Assembly: GCA_031407985.1 (NCBI GenBank)
Contig: JANOJB010000238.1
Span: forward strand, 6,804 to 70,803
Length of the DNA stretch: 64,000 bases
Reading direction: 5' to 3'
DNA from: FEN-1088 sp031407985
Lineage (GTDB): Bacteria; Myxococcota_A; Polyangia; Fen-1088
In this document: piece after piece, positions 1 through 7,945 of the stretch
How positions within the stretch are numbered: position 1 is the first letter of the stretch
Layout: the number at the start of each line of letters is the position of its first letter
The notes under the pieces: generated by a model
Database searches by the model: none
Seen by the model: the letters and a program-made list of their open reading frames with translations, nothing else
What the model was told of the DNA's origin: nothing
Made by a program: the position numbers and the translations under genes

Positions 1-1588
1 CCATCAGCGCCGGCACCAGCGTGATGGCCAGCAGCGCCGCGAAAGCCATCGAGAAGGACTTCGTGTAAGCGAGCGGTTTAAAAAGTCGTCCTTCCTGCGC
101 CTCCAGGACGAAGACAGGGAGGAACGAGACAGTGATGACCAGCAGCGAGCCGAAGATCGGCGGGCCGAGCTCGCGTGCCGCTTCGATCACCAGCTCCGTT
201 CGATCGCGTTTGTCCCCTTCCTTCTCGATCTTTTTGTGCGCGTTCTCGACCAGAACGACCGCGGAGTCGACCATGTCGCCGACCGCGATGATGATCCCGG
301 CCAACGACATGATGTTGATGGTGAGCCCCATGTACCCCATGGGAATGAAGGACAAGAGAACGGCGGCCGGTAGAGTGATAGCCGCCACCAGCGTCGAGCG
401 GACGTGGAAGAGAAAGAGGACGATCATGAGAACGACCGTCGCCATGACTTGGATCAGGTTGTCCCGGAGCGTCTTGATCGCGCCCTCTATCAGAGGTGCC
501 CGGTCGTAGGTCGTGACCAGTTCGACCCCGGGTGGAAAGGAACCCTTCACCTCTTCGATCCGCTTCTTGACACGGTTGATGACGTCGAGCGCGTTCTCCC
601 CGTAGCGCATCACCACGATCCCACCGACCGTCTCGCCCTGACCGTCGAGCTCCGCGAAGCCGCGCCGGATGTTGCCACCGATCTGTATGCGCGCTATGTC
701 CATCAGCCGCACCGGAGTCCCGCGCGCGTCGGTTGCCACGACAATCTTCTCGAGATCGGCCTTGCTGGCGACGTAGCCCCGCCCCCGGATCGCGTATTCG
801 TGGCCCGCAATCTCGATCACCCGCCCTCCGACATCCCCGTTCGACATCTTCACCGCCTGGGCGATGTCTGGCAGCGAGAGTTTGTAGGCCTGGAGGCGCG
901 TGGGATCGATTTCGATCTGGTACTGCTTCTCGTAGCCGCCCAGGCTGGCTACCTCGGCCACGCCGGGAACCGACGACAGAATGTAGCGGAGGTTCCAGTC
1001 CTGGAAGCTGCGCAGCTCTTGAAGCGTCGGGCAGTTTGCCTGTTTGGCGGCCTCACAGCGGCTGACCAGTGCGTACTCGAACACCCAGCCGACGCCGGTG
1101 GCGTCGGGACCCATTTGCGGCGTGACTCCCGAGGGCAGCTTGCCCTGGAGCTTCGACAAATACTCGAGAACGCGTGAGCGCGCCCAGTACACGTCGGTGC
1201 CGTCCTCGAAGACCACGTACACGAACGACATTCCGAACATCGTGAAGCCCCGGACCAGCTTCACGTGGGGCGCGGCAAGGAATGTCGTGACCAGTGGATA
1301 GGTGACCTGGTCCTCGACCAGCGTCGGGCTTCGCCCCATCCACTCGGTCGAGATGATGACCTGCGTGTCGGAGAGATCAGGCAGCGCGTCGAGGGGCGTT
1401 CTGCGGACCGACCATGCCCCCCACACGAGGAGCAGCAGCGTCCCCAGGAAGACCATGAACTTGTTCCGGGCGGAGAAATCTATAATCCGCTCAATCACTC
1501 CGAGGCCTTTGTGAGGATTCCCTGGTCCGCCCGCGACGAGTTCCGGCTCGCTCGCCCCGCCTCCGCCTGACGCAGTCTCCCCGGCCAT
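1..1588 (-). CDS. cusA: CusA-type heavy-metal efflux RND pump, N-terminal part (cut by window edge)
   Basis: Inner-membrane proton-driven pump subunit of a tripartite Cu(I)/Ag(I)-type efflux system. My reading of the minus strand from ATG at 1588 gives about 529 codons without a stop, running off the window. Landmarks are a first membrane helix (FMVFLGTLLLLVWGAW, near residue 50), the porter-domain opening LDALPDLSDTQVIISTEW, the stretch FEDGTDVYWARSRVLEYL, and the transmembrane motif IIIAVGDMVDSAVVLVEN, all close to E. coli CusA as I remember it. The start lies 1 nt after the stop of the adaptor gene (TGA at 1592-1590), so the two are probably translationally coupled. The Cys-containing stretch SRCEAAKQANCP near residue 180 is longer than I expect for CusA. 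The metal-binding Met triad lies beyond the window, so substrate (Cu/Ag rather than Zn/Co/Cd) is inferred from overall similarity. Confidence 0.93.
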   Translation of the reverse strand, partial: MAGETASGGGGASEPELVAGGPGNPHKGLGVIERIIDFSARNKFMVFLGTLLLLVWGAWSVRRTPLDALPDLSDTQVIISTEWMGRSPTLVEDQVTYPLVTTFLAAPHVKLVRGFTMFGMSFVYVVFEDGTDVYWARSRVLEYLSKLQGKLPSGVTPQMGPDATGVGWVFEYALVSRCEAAKQANCPTLQELRSFQDWNLRYILSSVPGVAEVASLGGYEKQYQIEIDPTRLQAYKLSLPDIAQAVKMSNGDVGGRVIEIAGHEYAIRGRGYVASKADLEKIVVATDARGTPVRLMDIARIQIGGNIRRGFAELDGQGETVGGIVVMRYGENALDVINRVKKRIEEVKGSFPPGVELVTTYDRAPLIEGAIKTLRDNLIQVMATVVLMIVLFLFHVRSTLVAAITLPAAVLLSFIPMGYMGLTINIMSLAGIIIAVGDMVDSAVVLVENAHKKIEKEGDKRDRTELVIEAARELGPPIFGSLLVITVSFLPVFVLEAQEGRLFKPLAYTKSFSMAFAALLAITLVPALM

Positions 1589-1589
1589 G

Positions 1590-2804
1590 TCAGTGCCCTC
1601 CGTGCGCGGGTTTGCCCCCACCGGCAGCAGCTCCGCGAATACGGCTCTCGGAGTCCAGCAGGAACTGGCCCTGAGCGGCGATGTTGTCCCCCTCCTTCAG
1701 CCCGTCCAGCACCTGGTACGCGCCGTCCAGCGCCATCCCCAGCTTGAGCGCGCGCGGCTCAAAGTGACCGCCGTCGTGTGCGACGAAGACGATCTTCCGC
1801 TCTCCAGTGTCGACCACGGCGTCCGAGGGAACGACTATCCCTTCCCCGATTTCGACGGCGAGCTCGACGGTGGCGTACATCCGGGGCTTGAGCAACCCGT
1901 TCGGATTCGGGAACTCGAAGCGGACTTTTGCGGTGCGGGTGATCTCGTCGAGCGTCGGGCTGATGAAGGTGACGAGACCGGTGAAGGCGCGCCCAGGGAA
2001 GGCATCGATGGTCAGCTTGGCCTGCTGGCCGATCTTTACTTGTGCGATGTCCCGCTCGTAGATGTCGGCGACCACCCAGACCCGCGACAGATCCGCCACG
2101 ACGAATAGGTGCATCATGGGTGTCACGGCGAGGCCCTTGAGCGCCTGCTTCTCGACAATTATGCCGGTCTGGGGCGACAGGATCGTGATCGCCCGTTGGG
2201 CTTCGCCGGTGCGCTCGATCTGACTCAAGACCGACGGTGGGACGTCGAACAGTTCCAGCCTACGGCGGGCTGCTGCCACCAAATCCCTGGTGGCCGCGCG
2301 GGCTGGCTCGATGGACGTGCTTGAGGGCATACGGACAAGCGCGGCCCGCGAAGACAGATACTCTTGCTGCGCGGCCAGGAGGTCGCGGCTGTATATCTTG
2401 AACAGCGGCTGACCCTTTTTCACCATCTTGCCGGTGTAGTCCACGTAGAGCTCTTCGATAAATCCCTCGAACTTCACGTGTACGTGCGACGTCCGCGTCT
2501 CGTCGGTCTGCACCAGACCGACGGTGCGGATGGTCTTGGAGAGTTGCTGCTTCGAAAGTTTGGCTATCCGGATACCGAGAAGCTGCTGGCGTCCCCGATC
2601 AACGACGACCGGCGCGTAGCCGGGCAGGCCGGTGTGAGCCCCATGTGCGGCACCATCCGTCGCGGTCATCGCGCCCGGGGCGCCACCCGCAGCGCCCGAA
2701 GCGCGAGCCGGCGTGCCCGCGTGCCCGCCCTCATGGCTCTCCTTTTTGGCGCAAGAAAGGACAGTCAGACTGACGACGGCGACAATAGCGATCAGTGGTT
2801 TCAT
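1590..2804 (-). CDS. cusB: CusB-like periplasmic adaptor lipoprotein (membrane fusion protein)
   Basis: Links the inner-membrane RND pump to the outer-membrane channel. The N-terminus MKPLIAIVAVVSLTVLSC is a lipoprotein signal peptide with lipobox VLSC. Barrel-sandwich and hairpin regions follow (VHVKFEGFIEELYVDYTGK; RDLLAAQQEYLS), then a beta-barrel and a C-terminal membrane-proximal domain ending in PAHGGH. His-rich patches after the lipobox (HEGGHAG, AAHGAHTG) and at the C-terminus suggest metal binding. A GTG at 2816 overlaps the upstream stop as GTGA, but AGGTGAG (around 2812-2818 on the minus strand) sits at good spacing before the ATG at 2804, which also gives a clean signal peptide, so I take 2804 as the start. 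The gene lies between the tolC-like gene and cusA in one operon. Confidence 0.9.
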   Translation of the reverse strand: MKPLIAIVAVVSLTVLSCAKKESHEGGHAGTPARASGAAGGAPGAMTATDGAAHGAHTGLPGYAPVVVDRGRQQLLGIRIAKLSKQQLSKTIRTVGLVQTDETRTSHVHVKFEGFIEELYVDYTGKMVKKGQPLFKIYSRDLLAAQQEYLSSRAALVRMPSSTSIEPARAATRDLVAAARRRLELFDVPPSVLSQIERTGEAQRAITILSPQTGIIVEKQALKGLAVTPMMHLFVVADLSRVWVVADIYERDIAQVKIGQQAKLTIDAFPGRAFTGLVTFISPTLDEITRTAKVRFEFPNPNGLLKPRMYATVELAVEIGEGIVVPSDAVVDTGERKIVFVAHDGGHFEPRALKLGMALDGAYQVLDGLKEGDNIAAQGQFLLDSESRIRGAAAGGGKPAHGGH

Positions 2805-2812
2805 TGGATATC

Positions 2813-4075
2813 TCACCTGAGGTCTTCCATGGGGATGCCGGTCGCGCGTTCCAGGTCGACCAGCGCGACCTCGCGGTCAACGGCCACGACGACACGCTGC
2901 AGCCGCTGGTTGGTGACCGTGCGCAGCCCATCCAGCAGTTCGAGCGCACTCATCATCCCCGCCGGAAATGCCTTCAGCGCCGAATCGAATGTCTGCTGCG
3001 CCCGGGGAATGAACTCGTCGTCCAGAAGGCGGATCCGGCGCACGGTCGCATCGATGCGCGCCAGATCCCTTTCGATCTCGGCGCGCACCATCGCCGCCAT
3101 CGCGGCCCGCTCGCGTCCGACCGCGCGGGATCGCGTCTCGGCTGCCTGGACATCAAGTCGCTGCTTCGAACCGATCCAGATCGGGACGTTCAGCCCGATC
3201 ATCCCGCCCAGGGTGTCCATCCCGCCCATCCGGGCGTCGTAAAGTGCGCCCAACATCAGGTCCGGGAAGTACTCACGCCGGGCGGCGTCGGCCATCGCCC
3301 GCTCGGCCGCGCCCATGGCCGCCATCTCACGCAGCTCGGGACGTCGATCGAGGGCCGCGGTCACCAGTTTTTCACGGTCGAGACGCAGCGACGGCGACCA
3401 GGCAGCAATGGGCTCGCTTACCACCGCCGACGCGGGACGATCGAGCAGCGCGTTCACCATGGCGGCCATCTCGACGCGATCGGCCCGCAGCATGACGAGG
3501 TTGTCGTCCAGCATGCTCGCCTCCGTCTGCATCTTCAGAACGTCGTGGTGGCCCCCGACGCCTGCGCTAAGGCGCCCCGTCGCGATTTCCACGAGAGCGT
3601 CGACGAGCTGGCGTTGGTCGCGGTTGATCCGTTGAGCCTCCACGTTCAGGTAGAGCTGGTGATAGAGGCGCTTCCCCCGTGTGACCGCGTCGAGCACCGT
3701 GGTCTCTACGCGGGCCGTGGCGGCGTCGGCCTCGCGCTCGGCGACGGCTGCCATCCGGTCGCGTTTTCCCGGCCAGGGCAGCATCTGGGTGGCCTGAAAA
3801 CGCACCATCGGCATGCCTCCCCGGAACGACATGGGCACGTCCTCGATCATCATGCTGGCGAAGGGATCCTCAAAGGCACGGGCGCGCGTGATCCGGATGC
3901 GCGCGGCGTCCCGCCTGTCGCCCGCGCCCGCGATCGCGGGATTTTTCTCACGGATCCCCTTCACGAGATCCGAAAGGCGAAGGATCTCCTCAGCGCCCGC
4001 AGACGCAACGAAGACAGGCGCGATCACAATACCGGTAGACAGACAGGCGAGCGCCCGAGCTACGAGACAGCTCAT
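2813..4075 (-). CDS. cusC: TolC/CusC-family outer-membrane efflux protein
   Basis: Outer-membrane channel of the tripartite metal efflux system, 420 residues, the usual length for the family. A Sec signal peptide is visible (hydrophobic residues about 8-26, cleavage after ASAGA). The mature protein starts with the typical LRLSDLVKGIREKNPAI and contains two tandem outer-membrane-efflux repeats rich in Ala/Arg/Glu coiled-coil (RARAFEDPFASMMIEDVP; QAAETRSRAVGRERAAMAAM). No lipobox Cys is seen, unlike E. coli CusC. Its ATG overlaps the stop of the ATPase gene upstream (ATGA at 4075-4072), and its stop lies beside the adaptor gene. The symbol is by context; the family call itself is secure. Confidence 0.88.
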   Translation of the reverse strand: MSCLVARALACLSTGIVIAPVFVASAGAEEILRLSDLVKGIREKNPAIAGAGDRRDAARIRITRARAFEDPFASMMIEDVPMSFRGGMPMVRFQATQMLPWPGKRDRMAAVAEREADAATARVETTVLDAVTRGKRLYHQLYLNVEAQRINRDQRQLVDALVEIATGRLSAGVGGHHDVLKMQTEASMLDDNLVMLRADRVEMAAMVNALLDRPASAVVSEPIAAWSPSLRLDREKLVTAALDRRPELREMAAMGAAERAMADAARREYFPDLMLGALYDARMGGMDTLGGMIGLNVPIWIGSKQRLDVQAAETRSRAVGRERAAMAAMVRAEIERDLARIDATVRRIRLLDDEFIPRAQQTFDSALKAFPAGMMSALELLDGLRTVTNQRLQRVVVAVDREVALVDLERATGIPMEDLR

Positions 4076-6540
4076 CGGAACCTCCGCCGGACGAGCTTCG
4101 TGAGTTCCAGGACGGTGACGGGAATGAGACCGAGGAGGATAGTGAGCGCGCAGTCACCGAGAGATAGATCGCGAATCTCGAACAACGCTTCCAGCGCCGG
4201 AATGTGATGGATGCCGATTTGAATCAGCGCCGACACCACGACGACGCCGAGCAATCGCACGTTCGTGAGAGCGCCAACCTCCCAGAAGAGTTTTGTCGGG
4301 CTACGCGCCGCAAACGACCGGAACAACTCGCCGAACACCAGCGTGGTGAACGCCAAATTGCGCGCTTCCGCCAGGTCCCGGGCGCGGAGCGCCCAGACGA
4401 ATACGGCCAGCGTAACCGCGGCCTGAAGGACGCCTGTCCAGGCGACGGTGATCCACTCCAAACGGCCAAGCATCGGCTCGGACGGATCGCGGGGCGGCCG
4501 CTTGAGGACATCGGACTCCGGAGGATCCATAACCAGGGCCAGCGCCGGGAACCCATCGGTGGCGAGGTTGATCCACAGGAGGTGGAGAGGAAGAAGCGGC
4601 AGTGGCAGGCCCGCGATGCCGGCCGCCAGCATCACCAATAACTCGCCAGCGTTCCCAGCAAGAAGATAGACGAGAGTTTTGCGAATGTTGTCGAAGATTC
4701 CCCGCCCTTCGCGGACAGCAGCCACGATGCTGGCGAAGTTGTCGTCGGCAAGCACCATGTCGGAGGCCTCACGGGTCACCTCCGTACCGGTCTTTCCCAT
4801 CGCGATCCCGATGTGCGCCTCCCGCAGCGCTGGCGCGTCGTTGACGCCGTCGCCGGTCATCGCCACGATCGCTCCTCGTTCCTTCCACGACCGCACGATC
4901 TTCAGCTTGTCCTCGGGCGTGGCACGCGCATGAACAAGATCCGCGGGATCGTCCCCTGGGCGCACGATCCCGAGCTCCCTGGCTATCGCGGCCGCCGTGA
5001 TCGGATGGTCGCCGGTGATCATGACAGTGCGAATCCCAGCCGCACGCGCGGCGGCCACCGCCTCGATCGCCTCGGTGCGAGGAGGATCGGCAAGCCCGAC
5101 CAGACCCAGCAGGCGCAGGCCCTTTTCCTCGCTGCCGGATCCGACCGCGACTCCCAGGACACGCAGCCCACGCGCCGCAAGTTGCACGTTCGCCTCCGTG
5201 GCACCGTCGCTGCCCGAGACACAGAGCGGAAGCAGCAGATCGAGGGCACCCTTCACGTACAGCACGCCGTCGGTTCTGAGGATCGACATCCGCTTGCGCT
5301 CAGCGTCGAAGGGATTCACGTTCTGACGCGGTCGCGATCGTTCGATCTCCGCGCGATGGATCCCGCGCTCCGCCGCGGCGACGAGGAGCGCGATTTCCGT
5401 GGGATCTCCTGTGCCCGTACGTTCGTCGAGCCCGAGTTCGGCGTCGCAACAGGCGGCCGCCGCGTCGAGTATCCGCGCGTGGTCGATGCCCCACAGCTCC
5501 CGCACCGTCATCACTCCAGTGGTCAGTGTGCCGGTCTTGTCCGTGCAGATGACGGTCGCGCTGCCGAGGGTCTCAACAGAGGGGAGCTTTCGAATCAGCA
5601 CGTGCCGTGCGGCCATCCGCTGCACGCCGATGGCGAGCGCTATGGTGACGATGGCCGGCAACCCCTCGGGAACGGCCGCGACCGCCAGAGAGACCGCCGC
5701 CATAAAAACGTCCAACACGCTGGCGCCCCGGAGGAAACCGAGCCCCGCCGTCACCGCGACGATCGCCAAGCAGGCGTATAGCAGCGTCCGGCTGACACGC
5801 GCGAGCCGACGCTGGAGCGGGGTGGCCGTATCTTCGGCGGTCGCCAGCAGGTGAGCGATTTTTCCAAGTTCTGTCTTCATGCCGGTTGCCACGACCTCGG
5901 CCGTGCCGGTGCCGGCCGCCACAGATGTCGCCATGAACACGCTGTTGTGCCGTTCGGCCAAAGGGGCATCCGCGGGTGCCTGCTTCGTGTCCTTCTCCGA
6001 CGGGACACTTTCCCCCGTGAGCGCCGCTTCATTGGTCGAAAGGACGTGCGTCTCGGTAAGCCGCGCATCCGCGGCGACGATGTCGCCGGCCTCGAGCAGG
6101 AGCAGATCGCCCGGGACGATCTCTGCGGCGGGCACGACTCCTTGACGTCCATCCCGAAGCACCCTCGCCCGAGGCGCGGTGAGCGATCTCAGCGCCAGCA
6201 ACGCCCGCTCGGCCCGGTACTCCTGGAAGAAGCCAACCAGGGCGTTCAGCACGACGATCACGCCGATCGCGATGGCGTCCGCGATCTCCCCGAGGGTCGC
6301 CGAGATCACCGTGGCGGCAAGCAGCAGCCAGATCAATGGGCTTGCAAACTGCGCCAGGAGCATCTTCAAGGGCGAGGGCCCCTTGCCCCGCTGAATCTCG
6401 TTGCGCCCAACCTGTTCCAGGCGCTGCCCCGCCTCAGCTGTCGTCAGGCCGAGCGACGGCATGACCGCAACCGATGAGTCGGAGGTTTCGGCATTCGCAA
6501 GCATGACCAGTCGCCAAGCAACGATTGCGCCAGGTGCCAT
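4072..6540 (-). CDS. P2A-type cation-transporting ATPase
   Basis: ATP-driven cation pump of the inner membrane, about 822 residues from ATG 6540. Visible motifs: N-terminal cation-ATPase domain (GLTTAEAGQRLEQVG), actuator TGES (about 175), TM4 ion site VPEGLP (about 290), phosphorylation site DKTGTLT (Asp about 334), MITGDHP and the hinge TGDGVNDAP, then TM6 LLWINLATDGFPALALVMDP whose NxxTD is typical of Ca2+/Mn2+-type P2A pumps. It has none of the CPC/SPC motifs of P1B copper or zinc ATPases, so its place at the head of a Cus-like operon is unusual. The frame can be extended to a TTG at 6615, but that would run into the dyad at 6614-6639; ATG 6540 or 6504 is more likely. The exported ion is unknown. 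Confidence 0.9.
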   Translation of the reverse strand: MAPGAIVAWRLVMLANAETSDSSVAVMPSLGLTTAEAGQRLEQVGRNEIQRGKGPSPLKMLLAQFASPLIWLLLAATVISATLGEIADAIAIGVIVVLNALVGFFQEYRAERALLALRSLTAPRARVLRDGRQGVVPAAEIVPGDLLLLEAGDIVAADARLTETHVLSTNEAALTGESVPSEKDTKQAPADAPLAERHNSVFMATSVAAGTGTAEVVATGMKTELGKIAHLLATAEDTATPLQRRLARVSRTLLYACLAIVAVTAGLGFLRGASVLDVFMAAVSLAVAAVPEGLPAIVTIALAIGVQRMAARHVLIRKLPSVETLGSATVICTDKTGTLTTGVMTVRELWGIDHARILDAAAACCDAELGLDERTGTGDPTEIALLVAAAERGIHRAEIERSRPRQNVNPFDAERKRMSILRTDGVLYVKGALDLLLPLCVSGSDGATEANVQLAARGLRVLGVAVGSGSEEKGLRLLGLVGLADPPRTEAIEAVAAARAAGIRTVMITGDHPITAAAIARELGIVRPGDDPADLVHARATPEDKLKIVRSWKERGAIVAMTGDGVNDAPALREAHIGIAMGKTGTEVTREASDMVLADDNFASIVAAVREGRGIFDNIRKTLVYLLAGNAGELLVMLAAGIAGLPLPLLPLHLLWINLATDGFPALALVMDPPESDVLKRPPRDPSEPMLGRLEWITVAWTGVLQAAVTLAVFVWALRARDLAEARNLAFTTLVFGELFRSFAARSPTKLFWEVGALTNVRLLGVVVVSALIQIGIHHIPALEALFEIRDLSLGDCALTILLGLIPVTVLELTKLVRRRFR

Positions 6541-6864
6541 CGATCCCCGCCGCTCTTGCAAGCGGTTGCGAAAACGTTGCGCCGATGCGGGAGGCCGAGG
6601 TCCCCACGGACGCAAGCGTAACCCGTAGAGTTACAGCTTGGCTCTGGCTGAAACACGCAGATCCTGCGCCGAGCGAGGTGACCTGAGGCAGGCCTTGCGC
6701 CTCCGCCACCTGCCTCGCGCGAAGGCATAGCTACGCGGCCGATGGCCATGAAGCGCCCGTTGGCTCGCTCGTCTTCGAGACAATTCGGCCCGCTCCGACG
6801 TCTCTACGCTCCTTTACCCGCCCCCCTACGGTCGTTTTACCGTCGTTGGGAAGACGGGATTGAA
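6541..6864. other. intergenic region between the Cus-like operon and a lipoprotein gene
   Basis: About 320 nt with no convincing gene; short frames on both strands lack start signals and family resemblance. It carries the dyad at 6614-6639, listed separately, which is the best candidate for control of the leftward operon. The lipoprotein gene at 6865-7323 ends here, also reading leftward. I see no clear Rho-independent terminator between that stop codon and the dyad. Confidence 0.6.
6614..6639 (-). promoter_or_regulatory. dyad operator candidate upstream of the P-type ATPase/Cus operon
   Basis: On the plus strand AAGC-GTAAC at 6614-6622 faces GTTAC-(A)-GCTT at 6630-6639 across CCGTAGA. The inner arms are perfect 5-bp complements; the outer AAGC/GCTT arms pair with a one-base offset. 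Size and symmetry resemble MerR-family metal operators placed between the -35 and -10 boxes, but I see no MerR gene in the window. It lies about 75-100 nt before the probable ATPase start. Confidence 0.4.
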
Positions 6865-7323
6865 TCAACCGCCATCTGCAGGCTGGGCCGGTGGAGGGCA
6901 TACGGCACCGTTCACGCAGACAGGGAAGTGACCATGCTGGTCAACGCAGCACACCTGCGTAGCGGCGCACGTTGGGACGCAGAGGTTCTGACCGCCATCG
7001 GAGCTGACGTCGCCGACCACGTCGACGGCAGAATCCGTACCGCCGTCGTCAGGTATCGCGACATCGAATGCCGCGTCGCCACCGTCGTCCGCGTGATGTC
7101 CGTCGCCGCCCGATGAGCACGCGACTGTCAGGGTGGTCGCTGCCAGCATCGCAAATAGGGCACGGAAGACACGAGGGCAGCCACGCCGGAGCGACTGGTA
7201 GGTGCGGCACGCGATCAGGTTCTGAGGAAGTCCGCTCCCAAAGGTGGTTCCCTCCCCGGAGGTCTCGCTGATTTCGATTCTGGGGAAAACCGCCTCATGC
7301 CATCTACGATCGTTGTTCACCAT
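6865..7323 (-). CDS. Cys-rich acidic lipoprotein with an unusually long N-terminal extension
   Basis: Unrecognised 152-residue protein. The distal part is a typical myxobacterial lipoprotein: a hydrophobic segment (VFRALFAMLAATTLTVAC, residues about 52-69) ending in a lipobox-like TVAC, an Asp/Gly-rich spacer (DDGGTDSAVDVVGDVSSDGG) and a Cys-rich tail (CVPTCAATQVCC, then CVNGAVC). The only good start is ATG 7323, with GGAGG 8 nt upstream, which leaves about 50 residues before the signal-like segment. No ATG, GTG or TTG lies between that would give a positively charged n-region; the internal ATG just before the hydrophobic core leaves no charge. Either the extension is real, an upstream frameshift has occurred, or a rare start is used. 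Function unknown. Confidence 0.65.
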   Translation of the reverse strand: MVNNDRRWHEAVFPRIEISETSGEGTTFGSGLPQNLIACRTYQSLRRGCPRVFRALFAMLAATTLTVACSSGGDGHHADDGGDAAFDVAIPDDGGTDSAVDVVGDVSSDGGQNLCVPTCAATQVCCVDQHGHFPVCVNGAVCPPPAQPADGG

Positions 7324-7492
7324 CTCGTTTGCCTCCGGGATCGCTTCTCTTGCCAGAAGCGTGCCTATGGGGGGGGAAAGGGCCCGCGCTTCTGCCTAGA
7401 GGCCACCTATCCTCAGCCTCACCGAACGGCACGATTCGGTTTGGCGTTCCCCTTCGCCGACTCTCCCGATTCCCACTTTCGGATCGGCAAAT

Positions 7493-7509
7493 ACCGATTG
7501 ACGGTCGGT
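7493..7509 (+). promoter_or_regulatory. inverted repeat overlapping a possible -35 box before the BlaI-type repressor
   Basis: ACCGA (7493-7497) and TCGGT (7505-7509) are perfect 5-bp arms around TTGACGG; TTGACG inside it resembles a -35 box. The repressor GTG at 7532 follows 22 nt later with no good Shine-Dalgarno. It does not match the TACA-N-TGTA operator known for BlaI/MecI, so binding by BlaI is an inference. The rest of 7324-7531, between divergent genes, shows only a G-run near 7371-7377. Confidence 0.35.
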
Positions 7510-7531
7510 TTTCTTGCGTTAGGGTTTTGAC

Positions 7532-7945
7532 GTGAGAACCGGCCCCACTCGCCCGCAACATCTCGGTGAACTTGAGGCCGCTGTCATGAAATACATGTGG
7601 TCGGTTCGGGAGGGTGACGCAAAAGCTGTTCATACCGCCCTCGGCCAGCGACGTGGGATCACGCTCAACACCATTCAGTCCACCGTGAAGCGCCTGTTCG
7701 AGAAGGGACTGCTGGAGCGTGACAAGGTCAGTCACGCGCACGTGTATCGGGCGCGGGTGAGCCGCGAAGATTTCCATCGAGGCCTGCTGGGCGAGCTGGT
7801 CGGCGACCTGATGCGGGGGCAGGCCGAGGCGGTCGTGTCGGCGTTCGTCGATCTTACCGAGCGCGCGGGGCCGCAACATCTGGCTCGACTCGAGGCCCTG
7901 GTCTCCGAGCGGCGGCGAGCCATCGGGCGGGGGGGACTGCGATGA
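7532..7945 (+). CDS. BlaI/MecI/CopY-family transcriptional repressor
   Basis: Dimeric winged-helix DNA-binding repressor, 137 residues, the usual family length. The start LGELEAAVMKYMW (residues 11-23) and the recognition region TLNTIQSTVKRLFEKGLLER are diagnostic of Penicillinase_R proteins. The C-terminal half forms the dimerisation part that in BlaI is cut by the paired BlaR1 protease. It starts with GTG and overlaps the M56 protease gene by 4 nt (ATGA), as blaI/blaR pairs do. It is likely the repressor of the whole efflux operon downstream, because all following genes are spaced by fewer than 12 nt or overlap. The family also contains copper-responsive CopY; no CopY-type CxC tail is seen here. 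Confidence 0.9.
   Translation: MRTGPTRPQHLGELEAAVMKYMWSVREGDAKAVHTALGQRRGITLNTIQSTVKRLFEKGLLERDKVSHAHVYRARVSREDFHRGLLGELVGDLMRGQAEAVVSAFVDLTERAGPQHLARLEALVSERRRAIGRGGLR

Noticed and set aside
404..1177. Long plus-strand frame of 257 residues
   Set aside because: It is the complement of the CusA gene; the minus strand gives a clear RND pump running off the window.
4072..6615. TTG 6615 as the start of the P-type ATPase
   Set aside because: It overlaps the dyad at 6614-6639 and adds a basic, Pro-rich stretch not found in the family; ATG 6540 or 6504 fits better.
7493..7509. Canonical BlaI operator (TACA-N-TGTA)
   Set aside because: Not found in 7324-7531; only a different dyad is present, reported with low confidence.
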